A DNA stretch of 36,956 nucleotides, taken from positions 1 to 36,956 of the forward strand of contig NZ_RAWE01000082.1 in assembly GCF_003611695.1 (NCBI RefSeq). The letters run 5' to 3'. The notes beneath the pieces were generated by a model. That model was given only the letters and a program-made list of their open reading frames with translations. It had not been told where the DNA came from and searched no databases. Positions within the stretch are counted from its first letter, which is position 1. Every line of letters starts with the position of its first letter. Made by a program: the position numbers and the translations under genes. Source of the stretch: Corallococcus carmarthensis (GTDB lineage Bacteria; Myxococcota; Myxococcia; Myxococcales; Myxococcaceae). Positions 7,987 to 16,857 of this stretch are shown here, piece by piece.

Positions 7987-9285
7987 CTACTTACGACCGA
8001 TGCCGAAGTAGGTGAAGCCCTGCTCACGCATGCGCGCGGGCTGGAAGATGTTGCGGCCGTCGAAGACCACCGGCGACTTCATCAGCTTCTTCATGCGGTC
8101 GAAGTCCGGGTGGCGGAACTCGTTCCACTCCGTCACCACGAACAGGCCGTCCACGCCCTCCAGCGCGTCGTACGGCACCTCCGCGTAGCGGATGCGATCG
8201 CCGAAGACGCGCTTGGCCGCGTGCGCGGACACCGGGTCATGCGCAATCACCGTCGCGCCCTTGCCGATGAGGCCCTCGATGACCTCGATGGACGGCGCCT
8301 CGCGCATGTCGTCCGTCTTCGGCTTGAACGCCAGGCCCCAGACGCCGAACTTCTTGCCCTCCAGCGACCCGTAGTGCTTCACGGCCTTGTTCACGAGCAG
8401 CTTCTTCTGCCGCTCGTTGGTGCGCTCCACCGCGCGCAACAGGTCCAGCTCCAGGCCGTACTCGCGCGCCGTGGTGACCAGCGCCTTCACGTCCTTGGGG
8501 AAGCAGGAGCCGCCGTAGCCCACGCCCGGGAAGAGGAACGGGTAGCCGATGCGCTTGTCCGCGCCCAGGCCCTTGCGCACGAAGTCCACGTCCGCGCCCA
8601 CCTTCTCGCAGAGCGCGGAGATGTCGTTCATGAAGGAGATGCGCGTCGCGAGCATCGCGTTGGCCGCGTACTTCGTCAGCTCCGCGGAGCGCGTGTCCAT
8701 GAACAGGATGGGGTTCTCCGTGCGCACGAACGGCGCGTACAGCTCCCCCATGATGTTCCGCGCGCGCTCGGTGTCCGCGCCAATGACGACGCGGTCCGGC
8801 TTGAAGAAGTCGTCCAGCGCGGCGCCTTCCTTGAGGAACTCCGGGTTGGAGACGACGTCGAACTCCACGTTCGTCACCTTGGCGATGGCGTCGCGAACCT
8901 TGTCCGCGGTGCCCACCGGCACGGTGCTCTTGTCCACCACCACCGTGTACTGCTTCATCGCGCGGCCCACCGACTGCGCCGCCGCGAGCACGTACTGGAG
9001 ATCCGCCTCGCCGCTCTCACCTTCCGGCGTGCCTACGGCAATGAACACGGCCTGGGCGTTCGCCACGCCCTCCGCCAGGTTCGTCGTGAACGTGAGGCGC
9101 TTCTCCTTCACGTTCTTGCGGATGAGCTCCTCCAGACCCGGCTCGTAGATGGGAACCTGTCCCTCCTGGAGCATGCGGATCTTCCGCTCGTCGATATCCA
9201 CGCACGCGACGTCGTTGCCCGAGTCCGCGAAGCAGGTGCCCGCGACGAGTCCGACGTAACCCGATCCGATAATGGCAATGCGCAT
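7987..9285 (-). CDS. ugd: UDP-glucose 6-dehydrogenase
   Basis: A 432-aa cytosolic enzyme that oxidises UDP-glucose to UDP-glucuronate with two NAD+, supplying an acidic sugar precursor. The N-terminal Rossmann motif is MRIAIIGSGYVGLVAG. The family blocks IYEPGLEELI, DKSTVPVGTADKV, SNPEFLKEGAA and ELTKYAANAMLATRISFMN follow, and the catalytic cysteine is Cys261 in GYGGSCFPKD. The C-terminal domain contains GLAFKPKTDDMREAPS. The length is normal. The gene sits in the leftward run downstream of the PNPT and the two nucleotidyltransferase-fold genes, after a 104-bp gap in which I see no clear signal. Its presence suggests that the polymer contains glucuronate or a sugar derived from it. Confidence 0.97.
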   Translation of the reverse strand: MRIAIIGSGYVGLVAGTCFADSGNDVACVDIDERKIRMLQEGQVPIYEPGLEELIRKNVKEKRLTFTTNLAEGVANAQAVFIAVGTPEGESGEADLQYVLAAAQSVGRAMKQYTVVVDKSTVPVGTADKVRDAIAKVTNVEFDVVSNPEFLKEGAALDDFFKPDRVVIGADTERARNIMGELYAPFVRTENPILFMDTRSAELTKYAANAMLATRISFMNDISALCEKVGADVDFVRKGLGADKRIGYPFLFPGVGYGGSCFPKDVKALVTTAREYGLELDLLRAVERTNERQKKLLVNKAVKHYGSLEGKKFGVWGLAFKPKTDDMREAPSIEVIEGLIGKGATVIAHDPVSAHAAKRVFGDRIRYAEVPYDALEGVDGLFVVTEWNEFRHPDFDRMKKLMKSPVVFDGRNIFQPARMREQGFTYFGIGRK

Positions 9286-9389
9286 TCTTTGAGTGTCCTG
9301 GTTTCGACAGGTGGCGTCATGAACTCATACGCCGACCCGCGCACCGAAAGAAAGCCCGGGCACGCAGGACGCAGAGCGACCAGACAGGC

Positions 9390-10361
9390 TTATCGCCCCG
9401 TGAGGAGGCGCCGCAGCCGATCCACACCCCGCAGGGCGGATGAACGTCCGGGGGTGCTCACCGGACCCACCACCCCCCTGTCCAGCAGCTCACGGGTCGC
9501 GCGGCGCAGCGGCGGGAAGGCGGCGGTGGCCGCGGCTTCCGCCTCCGGGAACAGACGCGCCACGATGGCCAGCGACGTGTAGAGGGCGCGCTCCAGGCCG
9601 AACGCCTCCGCGCGAGCCAGCAGCGCCGGCACGTCCATCGGGCGCGAGTACACGCCGCCCATCCAGGTGGCGCCGGTGATGAGCTCGCGCAGGTCCACGA
9701 ACGACAGCCACGGCACGTCATACCCGTGGTGGGCCTGGTCCAACGCGGTGAGCAGCAGTGCGTCCTCCAGCTCCGGGCGGAAGACGGACTGTCCGTAGAC
9801 CTTCATGGGTCGGGCGCGGTCGAAGATGCCGGCCAACTGCTCACGTCGGTTCGCGCCCAGCACGTCCGCGTAGATGTGGATGGGGGTGCGGCCGTCGGAC
9901 ACGACGCGCGCCGCGCCGCTGTTCGTCGTGTCCGGCTCCGGGACGAACTCGTGGTTGGACAGGTAGCCGGCGAAGCCGTCCACGTCCATGCGGCGCACCA
10001 GCACCTGGATGTCCAGCACGGGCCGGAAGCCCACGTGCGGGTAGAGCGCCTCCGCGAAGGCCGCGCCGCCCAGCAGGAGCAGCTTGCGGCCCTCCAGCTG
10101 ATCCACGATGCGCTTGAAGTGGACCAGCTTCATGACGTTGTCGTTCACGGAGCCGGTGTAGATGGACATCATCCGGTCGCGGGCCCACTCGGGCGCATCG
10201 CCCCCGCCCATCCGGTACTCCAGGTTGTACGCCGCGAGCGGCGCCAGCCCCTGCGAGATGGCCCAGTCGACGTAGGCCTCCCAGGGCGCGCCCCGGAGCT
10301 TGCCGCGCGGAGGCTCGAAGGAGGACAGGACCCGGAAGGTATCGAGGAGGCTGGGCGCCAT
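9390..10361 (-). CDS. Nucleotidyltransferase-fold protein (PF14907-like), probably catalytically degenerate
   Basis: A 323-aa protein resembling the uncharacterised nucleotidyltransferase family PF14907 and paralogous to the next gene upstream (10401-11477). The family strand-turn region reads KLLLLGGAAFAEALYPHVGF and then DIQVLVRR. The usual D-x-D metal pair is reduced to Asp117-x-Gln119, the usual Lys-Gly (LLKG) is Leu-Gly-Gly, and the third acidic position (E in VELH) aligns with His162 in PIHIYAD. This suggests a non-catalytic binding or regulatory role. The start ATG at 10361 has AAAGGTG upstream. It lies 39 nt after its paralogue, between the PNPT and ugd. Its actual role is not known. 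Confidence 0.7.
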   Translation of the reverse strand: MAPSLLDTFRVLSSFEPPRGKLRGAPWEAYVDWAISQGLAPLAAYNLEYRMGGGDAPEWARDRMMSIYTGSVNDNVMKLVHFKRIVDQLEGRKLLLLGGAAFAEALYPHVGFRPVLDIQVLVRRMDVDGFAGYLSNHEFVPEPDTTNSGAARVVSDGRTPIHIYADVLGANRREQLAGIFDRARPMKVYGQSVFRPELEDALLLTALDQAHHGYDVPWLSFVDLRELITGATWMGGVYSRPMDVPALLARAEAFGLERALYTSLAIVARLFPEAEAAATAAFPPLRRATRELLDRGVVGPVSTPGRSSALRGVDRLRRLLTGR

Positions 10362-10400
10362 GGTGCGGCACCTTTAATGGGCCGGGCCCGCCCGCCGCAA

Positions 10401-11477
10401 TCACCGTCTTCCAGCGGGCGACCGGACAGGCCTTGGCGCCCCTGGCTCCGCTCCCGTCTCAGGAGGCGGCCTCAGCCCCCGCAGCCGCCGCAGCGCGTAC
10501 CGCACCATGGGCCGGGCCCGCGGGGCCAGGGCCAGCTTCGCGGCGACCCACGCGGGCTTGTTGCGCGCCAGGTCCGCTCCCACCAGCCGGGGGCCGGAGA
10601 ACAGCCGCGTCGCCAGCGCGCGCTGCCACCGGGGCGGGGCCAGCGCCTTGAGCACCCACGGCGGCACCGGCGCGTCGAGCAGCCGGTGCGCCGCGTCCCA
10701 CGCGTACCAGACCAGGTGGGGCAGCCCCGTCCGCCGAGCGCGCGTCACCACCCGGTCCCAGTCCAGCCGGGGGTGCGCCCGCGCCAGCAGCTTCAGGTCG
10801 AACAGCCACGCCAGCCGCTGCAGCAGGTGGTTGCTCGCGTGCAGGGACAGGTACACGGCCTCGTCCTCCGCGCACAGGTAGCGCACGGGGTGGCCGTCCA
10901 GCATCGCGTCCTCGGCCCGCGCCACCAGCGCGTCGCCCTCCAGCGCCTGGCCGTAGCCCGCGAGCGCGCGGTAGTGCAGCTCCACCAGGCCGTCGGGGCC
11001 GGTGAGCTCCACGTGGTGCGCGTCGTCCCGGTCCACGTCGCCGGCCTGGGTGGTGAGGCCCATGCCCTCCAGCGCGTGCACGGCGCACAGCACCCGGGCG
11101 CGCGGCACCAGCAGGTCCACGTCGTTCGTGGCGCGCTGGAGCGGCTCCGGATAGAGCCTGCGCGCCAGCCCGTAGCCCTTGAGAAGCACCGGCGTCACGC
11201 CCAGCGCCGCCAGCGCCGTCAGGCTCCGCGACAGCAGCGACCGCACGCGCATCCCCCGCGCCGCGGCGGTGCGGGCCTCGCGGGAGAGCAGCGCCCGGGC
11301 GTCCGGGGTCAGCGTCCACTCCGCCTTCGTCAGCGCGTGCTCGACGAAGCCCGCCAGCCCATGGCGCACGGCGGCCTTCACCAGCGCTTCGCAGGCGCCT
11401 TCGTCCGAAGGCCCGGGGACGTCGGGCACTTCTGGCCACGCGTGGAGCAGGGTCAGCAGGTCCGGAGAGGAGGACAT
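10401..11477 (-). CDS. Nucleotidyltransferase family protein (PF14907-like)
   Basis: A 358-aa protein with an intact nucleotidyltransferase-fold signature: VLLKGYGLARRLYP (Lys100-Gly101), the D-x-D pair NDVDLLVPR (Asp119, Asp121) and a later acidic residue in GLVELHYRAL (Glu166). PF14907 members are uncharacterised, and I recall them mostly near surface-polysaccharide and peptide-biosynthesis genes. The C-terminal half is helical and rich in Arg and Ala (RPMVRYALRRLRGLRPPP). It is separated by only 4 nt from the PNPT gene upstream, so the two are probably translated together. It may transfer a nucleotidyl group to a small molecule or protein in the assembly pathway; this is inference. Confidence 0.75.
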   Translation of the reverse strand: MSSSPDLLTLLHAWPEVPDVPGPSDEGACEALVKAAVRHGLAGFVEHALTKAEWTLTPDARALLSREARTAAARGMRVRSLLSRSLTALAALGVTPVLLKGYGLARRLYPEPLQRATNDVDLLVPRARVLCAVHALEGMGLTTQAGDVDRDDAHHVELTGPDGLVELHYRALAGYGQALEGDALVARAEDAMLDGHPVRYLCAEDEAVYLSLHASNHLLQRLAWLFDLKLLARAHPRLDWDRVVTRARRTGLPHLVWYAWDAAHRLLDAPVPPWVLKALAPPRWQRALATRLFSGPRLVGADLARNKPAWVAAKLALAPRARPMVRYALRRLRGLRPPPETGAEPGAPRPVRSPAGRR

Positions 11478-11481
11478 GGGC

Positions 11482-12969
11482 TCACCGCCGGAGCGCGATG
11501 ATGCGCTCGGGCTCCGCGGCCTCCAGCGCCACGAGCTGCCCCACGCGCTCCGCCACCGCGTCCGCGACCACCTCCAGCGCCAGCTCCTCGTCCCGATCGA
11601 TGGCGGCCCTACCGTCGCGCCAGACCAGGCGCAGCGCGCCGGACAGGGCCTCCGCCTCCTTCACGTCCAGGCGCACCTCCAGCGCGGTCGCGGCATCGGC
11701 GTCCGGGTGCTGGGACTCGAAGACGACGCCTCCGCTCACGTCCTCATGCGGGCGGCGCAGGCGCAGCTCCAGCACGGACAGGTTCAGCCCGGAGGACAGC
11801 GGACGGACGGCGCTCCACACCTCCTGGAACGAACCGGCCGCGCGCACCGCGGCGGTGACGGAGCGCACCAGCGAGCGCAGCTCCTGGTTGCGGTGGCGCG
11901 TCTGCTGGACCGTGCCCATGTGGCGCATGTCCAGGTAGCCCAGCTTGCGCATCAGCACCATGATGACCACGGCGATGCCGCTGAGCAGCAGCGCGCTCTG
12001 CATGCTGTTGGCGAAGTGCAGCCCCAGCGCGGTGAGCATGAACAGCGTGCACAGCGCGTAGAGCACCAGCACGGTGGTGCGGTGGGACAGCAAGAGGCGG
12101 CTCATCAGCCGGTGATGGATGTGTTCCTTGTCCGCGCTGAACATGGGTCTGCCCAGCATCGAGCGGCGCACCATGGCGAGCAGCGTGTCCATGATGGGCA
12201 GGCCCAGCGCCATCACCGGCACGAGCAGCGCCACCGCGGTGCCGGACTTCGACGACGTCTTGATGGACACCGCCGCCAGCACGAAGCCCAGGAACATGCT
12301 GCCCGTGTCCCCCATGAAGATGGAGGCCGGGTTGAAGTTGAACACCAGGAACCCGAGGATGGCGCCCGCGAGCGCCACCATCAGCAGGCACAGCAGCACG
12401 TCCCCGCGCATCAGCGCGAGCAGGAAGTGGGTGCCCACGCCGAAGAACGCGACGCCGCCCGCCAGCCCGTCCAACCCGTCGATGAGGTTGAGCGCGTTGA
12501 TGACGCCCACCACCCACAGCACCGTCAGCGGCAGGCTGAGCAGCCCCAGCGTCAGCTCCGCGCCGAAGGGGTTGGCCAGCACCTCGATGCGGAAGCCCAG
12601 CGCGTACAGGCCCAGCGCCACCGCGAACTGCACGGAGAACTTCAGCCTCGCGCCCGCGCCCTTGAGGTCGTCGTAGAAGCCCAGCCCCGCGATGATGGCG
12701 CCGCCCACGAAGAGGCCGACGATGAGCTCCGTCTGCGCGAGGAACTGGTCCCCCACGCCCGAGTCCACGAAGAACAGCGCGCACAGCGGCGCGAAGAAGC
12801 CTCCCACGATGCCAATGCCACCCAGCCGCGGGATGGGCCGCACGTGCACCTTGCGGCTGGAGTTCGCTTGATCCAACCAGCCCCACGCCAGCGCGCGCTC
12901 GCGCACGCGCCACGTGAGCACCAGGGCCACGAGGAGCGACACGAGGAAGGCGACGAAGAAGGTGACCAT
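11482..12969 (-). CDS. WecA/MraY-type polyprenyl-phosphate sugar-1-phosphate transferase with soluble C-terminal domain
   Basis: A 495-aa PNPT-family protein that would start the repeat unit by moving a HexNAc-1-phosphate from a UDP-sugar to undecaprenyl phosphate at the inner membrane. About ten TM segments (residues 1-345) carry the signatures FYDDLKGAGARLKF (Asp100, Asp101), NALNLIDGLDGLAGG (Asp164, Asp167), FNPASIFMGDTGS (212-224) and the HIHHR motif (293-297). WecA ends near here; this protein goes on for about 145 residues (350-495) with a soluble alpha/beta, perhaps GAF-like, domain. ATG 12969 begins at the first TM; in-frame starts at 12993 and 13005 add at most 12 residues. The downstream nucleotidyltransferase gene is 4 nt away. 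Confidence 0.9.
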   Translation of the reverse strand: MVTFFVAFLVSLLVALVLTWRVRERALAWGWLDQANSSRKVHVRPIPRLGGIGIVGGFFAPLCALFFVDSGVGDQFLAQTELIVGLFVGGAIIAGLGFYDDLKGAGARLKFSVQFAVALGLYALGFRIEVLANPFGAELTLGLLSLPLTVLWVVGVINALNLIDGLDGLAGGVAFFGVGTHFLLALMRGDVLLCLLMVALAGAILGFLVFNFNPASIFMGDTGSMFLGFVLAAVSIKTSSKSGTAVALLVPVMALGLPIMDTLLAMVRRSMLGRPMFSADKEHIHHRLMSRLLLSHRTTVLVLYALCTLFMLTALGLHFANSMQSALLLSGIAVVIMVLMRKLGYLDMRHMGTVQQTRHRNQELRSLVRSVTAAVRAAGSFQEVWSAVRPLSSGLNLSVLELRLRRPHEDVSGGVVFESQHPDADAATALEVRLDVKEAEALSGALRLVWRDGRAAIDRDEELALEVVADAVAERVGQLVALEAAEPERIIALRR

Positions 12970-13057
12970 GCGGGAGGAGCTTCCACCTCGCATCGTGACG
13001 GCCACCGAAGCAGTGCGTCAATGTCCCGGCGTCACAGGTGTGGAACGACTCGCCTGC

Positions 13058-14206
13058 CTACTTGCCGCCAGAAGCCCTGACACGCAGGACTTCTTCGTAA
13101 AGCGCCTGGGTGCGGGCGGCGATGTCGGGCCAGGTGAGTCCCTGGACCTCCGCCTGGGCCGCGCGGCGCAGGGCGTACCTTCGGGTTGGATCCGCCGCCA
13201 GCTCGCGCACCGCCGCCACCAGCGCGTCCACGTCTCCGATGGGGAAGAGCAGGCCCGTGCGGCCGGGGTGCACGACGGAGGGCGCCACGCCCACGGGGGT
13301 GGAGACGGGCACGAGCCCGGAGGCCATGGCCTCCACCAGCGCCATGCCGTAGCCCTCCGTGCGGCTGGCGAAGACGAGCACCTCTTCGCGCGCGAGCAGG
13401 CCGGGCAGCGTGGCGTTCGCGTAGCGCGGGACCACCTGGAGCTGGGGCTGGACGAACGCGGGGAAGGCGGCGCGGACCTCGGGCTCGGGGGTGCCAGTGC
13501 CGTAGAGGCTCAGGGTGAAGGGGAGCCCCTGGGCGTGCAGCCGGGTCACGGCGGCGATGACGTCCCCGCAGCCCTTGGTCTGGAGGAAGGAGCCCACCAT
13601 CGCGAGGCGCAAGGGGCCTTCCGGGAGCGGCGCCGGGAGGGCCCGTCCGTGGAAGGCCGCGTCGAGTCCGTGGCCGATGACGCTCAGCTTTCCCGCGGGG
13701 ATGCGCAGGTGTTCGCGCGCGAAGACAGCGTCGCCTTCGTTGAGGAGCACGGAGTGGTCCGCCAGGCGCAGCGTCTGCGCCACCTCCCAGAGGCGAAAGC
13801 CACCGTTGTACAGCGGGTACTTCCAGCTCAGGCGCGTCCGGCCCTCGCGCGCGTCGGCGCGGATCCTCCGTGAGAAGGAGTGCTCCAGGCCATGGCTGCG
13901 CGTCACCAGCGCGTGCCGGCGGGCGGCACCGGGACGGCCCGCGCGCGCCCAGGGCCACGCGTCTCCGGTGGTGACGTCCAGCACGTCGTAACGGCGCGCC
14001 GCGCGGGCCAGGTGCGCGGAGAGCACCCAGGGGAAGCGCAGGTTGTGGAGCGCGGTGAAGTGCTCCACGCCAGGGAAGGCCTCGCCGTAGCTGTAGAAGT
14101 CCACGGAGCAGCCCCGGGCCTGGAGCGCTCGGCCCAGCGCGAGCGTCACGCCGGGCGCGCCCTGGTCCCGGGACAACGGATGGTGGATGGCCAGGAGCAC
14201 GCGCAT
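13058..14206 (-). CDS. GT4 family glycosyltransferase
   Basis: A 382-aa GT-B fold enzyme. It starts MRVLLAIHHPLSRDQGAPGV, with the glycine-rich N-terminal loop of the acceptor domain. The donor domain contains LRLAMVGSFLQTKGCGDVI, and the retaining E-x7-E motif appears as SRTEGYGMALVEAMASG, followed by HPGRTGLLFPIGDVDAL. It should add one sugar to the lipid-linked repeat unit at the cytoplasmic face; donor and acceptor are unknown. ATG 14206 is chosen because the frame upstream of it codes an Arg/Trp/Pro-rich stretch without GT features. It lies 10 nt downstream of the acyltransferase at 14217 and 88 nt upstream of the PNPT. Confidence 0.9.
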   Translation of the reverse strand: MRVLLAIHHPLSRDQGAPGVTLALGRALQARGCSVDFYSYGEAFPGVEHFTALHNLRFPWVLSAHLARAARRYDVLDVTTGDAWPWARAGRPGAARRHALVTRSHGLEHSFSRRIRADAREGRTRLSWKYPLYNGGFRLWEVAQTLRLADHSVLLNEGDAVFAREHLRIPAGKLSVIGHGLDAAFHGRALPAPLPEGPLRLAMVGSFLQTKGCGDVIAAVTRLHAQGLPFTLSLYGTGTPEPEVRAAFPAFVQPQLQVVPRYANATLPGLLAREEVLVFASRTEGYGMALVEAMASGLVPVSTPVGVAPSVVHPGRTGLLFPIGDVDALVAAVRELAADPTRRYALRRAAQAEVQGLTWPDIAARTQALYEEVLRVRASGGK

Positions 14207-14216
14207 GCGCGAGGCT

Positions 14217-15389
14217 TCATAACAGACCGGAGGACGCAGCCGTGGGCGCGGGACGGGGACGGGCCAGCCGGTCCCGAAGCCAGCGCCGCGCGGGCTCCTC
14301 GGCCCAGGTGAAGACCCCCAGCGACACGAGCACGAACGACGTGACGGCCAGCGCGCAGTAGGCCCATGGCGCGCGCAGCTCCAGTCCCAACCCGGACACG
14401 CGCTCCAGCGTGCGCGCATGAAAGGCCAGCGGGATGTGGAGGATGTAGAGCGCGTAGCTGGCCTCCCCCAGGCGCACCATCGCGGCCCGCGAGAGCCATG
14501 CCGCGAGCGGCCCGCGCCCCGCGGCCAGCGTCCAGAGAAGCCAGGCGAACACCGGCGTCAGCAGCAGCTCACGCAAGGCCCAGACACGCCCCTGCCACGG
14601 CACCCACAGCAGCGCCAGCGCGAGCCCCGCGGCCGCGCAGCTCCCCACGGCCGCGCTCCATCCCGGTCCGCCCGCGCGACGCAGGACGAACGCGCGGCCC
14701 AGCACCACGCCCAGCAGGAATTGCGGCAGCTTGAGCAGCGGCGAGTACTCGCTCACGCGCAGCCAGGTCTCCCGCGTCGCGGCGTCACTCGCGAGCCAGC
14801 CGTCCCCCAGCAGCCACACGCCCCCCGGCAGCGCCGAGGCCACGACCAGCGCCAGCAGGGCCCACCGCGAGCGCCCGGGCCCAAGCCTCGCCACGGACGC
14901 GGCCACCCAGGGGAAGAGCAGGTAGAAGAACGCCTCGACGGACAACGACCAGCCCGGGCAGTTCCAGACACACGCCGCGGAAGGCACCCACGCCTGCGTG
15001 AGGCTGAAGACCGCGGCGCCCACGCCCAGCACGCGCTGGAGCGCGTCCCCCGTGAGTCCCCCCTCCTGCCGCAGCACGAACAGGAGGAAGGGCGGAGCCT
15101 CCAGCACCAGCCCCAGCAGGTACACGGGATAGACGCGGGCGAAGCGCGCCGCCCAGAAAGCGCGCCGGGGCACCTGCAAGGGGGCACCCTCCCCCAGGTA
15201 CGCCTGTGCCAGCACGAAGCCGGAGAGGATGAAGAACAGGGTGACGCTCGCGGGCCCGTTGTCGAGCAGGGCTCCGAGCCACCCGGGCCGCCCCTCTCGC
15301 GGCGTGACGTGGAAGGCCACCACGTGGAGCGCGGCGAGGAAGCGGAGCCCGGTCAGCGCCGGGAGCAGGGGACGCGGCGGGGAGGCCAT
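14217..15389 (-). CDS. Acyltransferase 3 family membrane protein
   Basis: A 390-aa integral membrane acyltransferase, probably first in the leftward run that ends at 6793. The R-x10-H signature is LPALTGLRFLAALHVVAFHV (Arg16, His27), followed by SVTLFFILSGFVLAQAYLG, ARFARVYPVYLLGL and WSLSVEAFFYLLFPWV. Late motifs MVRLGEASYALYILHIPL and EEPARRWLRDRL mark the family C-terminus. It is closely similar to the copies at 6793-7986 and 19621-20799, so these look like duplicates that modify different positions. Its start faces the divergent acyltransferase at 15518. Confidence 0.9.
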   Translation of the reverse strand: MASPPRPLLPALTGLRFLAALHVVAFHVTPREGRPGWLGALLDNGPASVTLFFILSGFVLAQAYLGEGAPLQVPRRAFWAARFARVYPVYLLGLVLEAPPFLLFVLRQEGGLTGDALQRVLGVGAAVFSLTQAWVPSAACVWNCPGWSLSVEAFFYLLFPWVAASVARLGPGRSRWALLALVVASALPGGVWLLGDGWLASDAATRETWLRVSEYSPLLKLPQFLLGVVLGRAFVLRRAGGPGWSAAVGSCAAAGLALALLWVPWQGRVWALRELLLTPVFAWLLWTLAAGRGPLAAWLSRAAMVRLGEASYALYILHIPLAFHARTLERVSGLGLELRAPWAYCALAVTSFVLVSLGVFTWAEEPARRWLRDRLARPRPAPTAASSGLL

Positions 15390-15475
15390 GGCGGGAAGCG
15401 GTCAGTATGCGTCCCCCCGCGCGAGCCCCGCAACCCGCGCCAGGCCGCCACACGGGCGGCCGGCCTCCGCGGGCA

Positions 15476-15506
15476 TTGCCGCGGCGAAGCGGGGATGGGA
15501 CACAAT
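15476..15506 (+). promoter_or_regulatory. Weak promoter-like pair before the divergent acyltransferase
   Basis: TTGCCG (15476-15481) and CACAAT (15501-15506) are separated by 19 bp within the 128-bp gap between two divergent acyltransferase genes. The -10-like element ends 11 nt before ATG 15518, which would give an almost leaderless message, consistent with the lack of a Shine-Dalgarno sequence. The match is modest. Confidence 0.25.
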
Positions 15507-15517
15507 GCCCCCGCTCC

Positions 15518-16666
15518 ATGGTCCCCTCTTCCCCCTCCATGCCCGCGCCAGTGCAGCCGCACGCGGAGGGCGGAGCCGCGCGGGCGCCGCGCAAGGACGG
15601 GTTGGATGCGCTGCGGGCCGCCGCCATCCTCGCGGTGCTCGCCTTCCATGCGCCCGCGAGTGCCTACCAGGCCCTGCCCTCCTGGCTGAGCGCGGGCTTC
15701 CACCTGGGGTGGGTGGGCGTGGATCTGTTCTTCGTCCTGTCGGGCTACCTCATCGGCCGGCAGGTCTTCGCGCCCGCGGAGCCCGGAGGCCTGGGCGCGG
15801 AGCTGCGCACGTTCTGGGTGAAGCGGTGGCTGCGGACGCTGCCGCTCTACTTCCTGGTCCTGACCGCGTACGCGCTGAAGCCGTGGGTGTCCGGCACGCC
15901 GTTCGTCGGAGGCGGCTGGCACTACGCGCTCTTCCTCCAGAACTTCACCGACCTGCGAGACTTCGAGCAGAGCTGGTCGCTGTGCGTGGAGGAGCACTTC
16001 TACCTGCTGCTGCCGCTCCTGGCGTTCGGGCTGGGGGGCCGCCGGTGGCCGGCCTTCACGTGGCTCCTGCCCGTGGGGTTGAGCCTGCTGTTGAGGCTGC
16101 ACGCGCGGGCCACCCTCCAGGAGGGACTGGGCGCCTCGGAGGTGTGGGTGCGGTTGCAGTGGCCCACCTTCCAACACCTGGATGGCCTGTGCGCGGGCGT
16201 CTTCCTCGCGCGGACGGCCGGGACGTGGCGGCGGTGGCCCGCGAGGCTCCGGACCCTTTGCGGCGTGCTGGGAACCGCGATGGGGGTGGCCGCCCTGGGC
16301 GTGTGCATGCCGAGGCTCCAGGCCCAGGGCGGGGTCTGGCTCGTGACCGGGCTGGCGCTGGGCTTCAGCGGGTGGCTGGTGGCGATGGAGGGCGTGCGGC
16401 TGCCGGCGGCGGTGCGCTGGCCGGTGTACCAGGTCTCCGCGCTCTCCTATGGGGCCTACCTTTGGTTCGGTCCCATCCTGCGCGCCTTCGAGCGGCGGGC
16501 GGACGCGCTGCCCCCGGCGCTGACCCTGGTGGCGTTCCCGGCCACGACCCTGGCCGTCTCCTGGGTGACGTACCGGGCGGTGGAGCAGCCGTGTCTGCGA
16601 CTGCGGGACCGGCTGCTCGCGCGATTCACGGAAGCGCGCAGGGGACTCACCGCGCCCGGCGGTTGA
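15518..16666 (+). CDS. Acyltransferase 3 family membrane protein, divergent subtype
   Basis: A 382-aa integral membrane acyltransferase. Its R-x10-H signature is KDGLDALRAAAILAVLAFHA (Arg33, His44), then GVDLFFVLSGYLIGRQVF, VKRWLRTLPLYFLVL and QSWSLCVEEHFYLLLPLL. This is the OafA/YrhL-like subtype and differs clearly from the three LTGLRFLAAL copies in the locus, so it probably has a different acyl acceptor. A hydrophilic Ala/Pro-rich tail of about 25 residues precedes the first TM. ATG 15518 is tentative; ATG 15539 is possible and no good ribosome site is seen. It converges on the ROK kinase gene, with about 200 bp of poorly explained sequence between. Confidence 0.85.
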   Translation: MVPSSPSMPAPVQPHAEGGAARAPRKDGLDALRAAAILAVLAFHAPASAYQALPSWLSAGFHLGWVGVDLFFVLSGYLIGRQVFAPAEPGGLGAELRTFWVKRWLRTLPLYFLVLTAYALKPWVSGTPFVGGGWHYALFLQNFTDLRDFEQSWSLCVEEHFYLLLPLLAFGLGGRRWPAFTWLLPVGLSLLLRLHARATLQEGLGASEVWVRLQWPTFQHLDGLCAGVFLARTAGTWRRWPARLRTLCGVLGTAMGVAALGVCMPRLQAQGGVWLVTGLALGFSGWLVAMEGVRLPAAVRWPVYQVSALSYGAYLWFGPILRAFERRADALPPALTLVAFPATTLAVSWVTYRAVEQPCLRLRDRLLARFTEARRGLTAPGG

Positions 16667-16692
16667 TCCCAGCGACACGCGAGGACGGAGCC

Positions 16693-16857
16693 ATGCGCGT
16701 CAGCACCCACTTCGCGCGCTGGATGGCGGGGCTTGCCCAGGCGGAAACGCGGACGACGCGGGCAGCGCGCGCTACGCACGCGCGGTCATCCTCCACGGCC
16801 CCGCGTTCGAGTGCTGGACACGCACGACTCGCTGACCGTCATGCGGCGGCGCGAGGC
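16693..16857 (+). pseudogene. Possible degraded gene fragment
   Basis: The 202-bp gap between convergent genes (16667-16868) has no intact gene but shows protein-like stretches in all three plus-strand frames: MRVSTHFARWMAGLAQA from 16693, GNADDAGSARYARAVILHG from 16743, and RVLDTHDSLTVMRRREA ending at a TAG near 16857. The middle piece resembles the RAIVxHG strand of YkuD-type murein L,D-transpeptidase domains. A frameshifted remnant is one reading; chance coding-like sequence in high-GC DNA is another. Confidence 0.25.

Noticed and set aside
6901-9582. An 893-codon plus-strand open frame rich in Arg, His and Gln
   Set aside because: It lies antisense to ugd and an acyltransferase, both with full family motifs. 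Its composition is that of a reversed high-GC gene.
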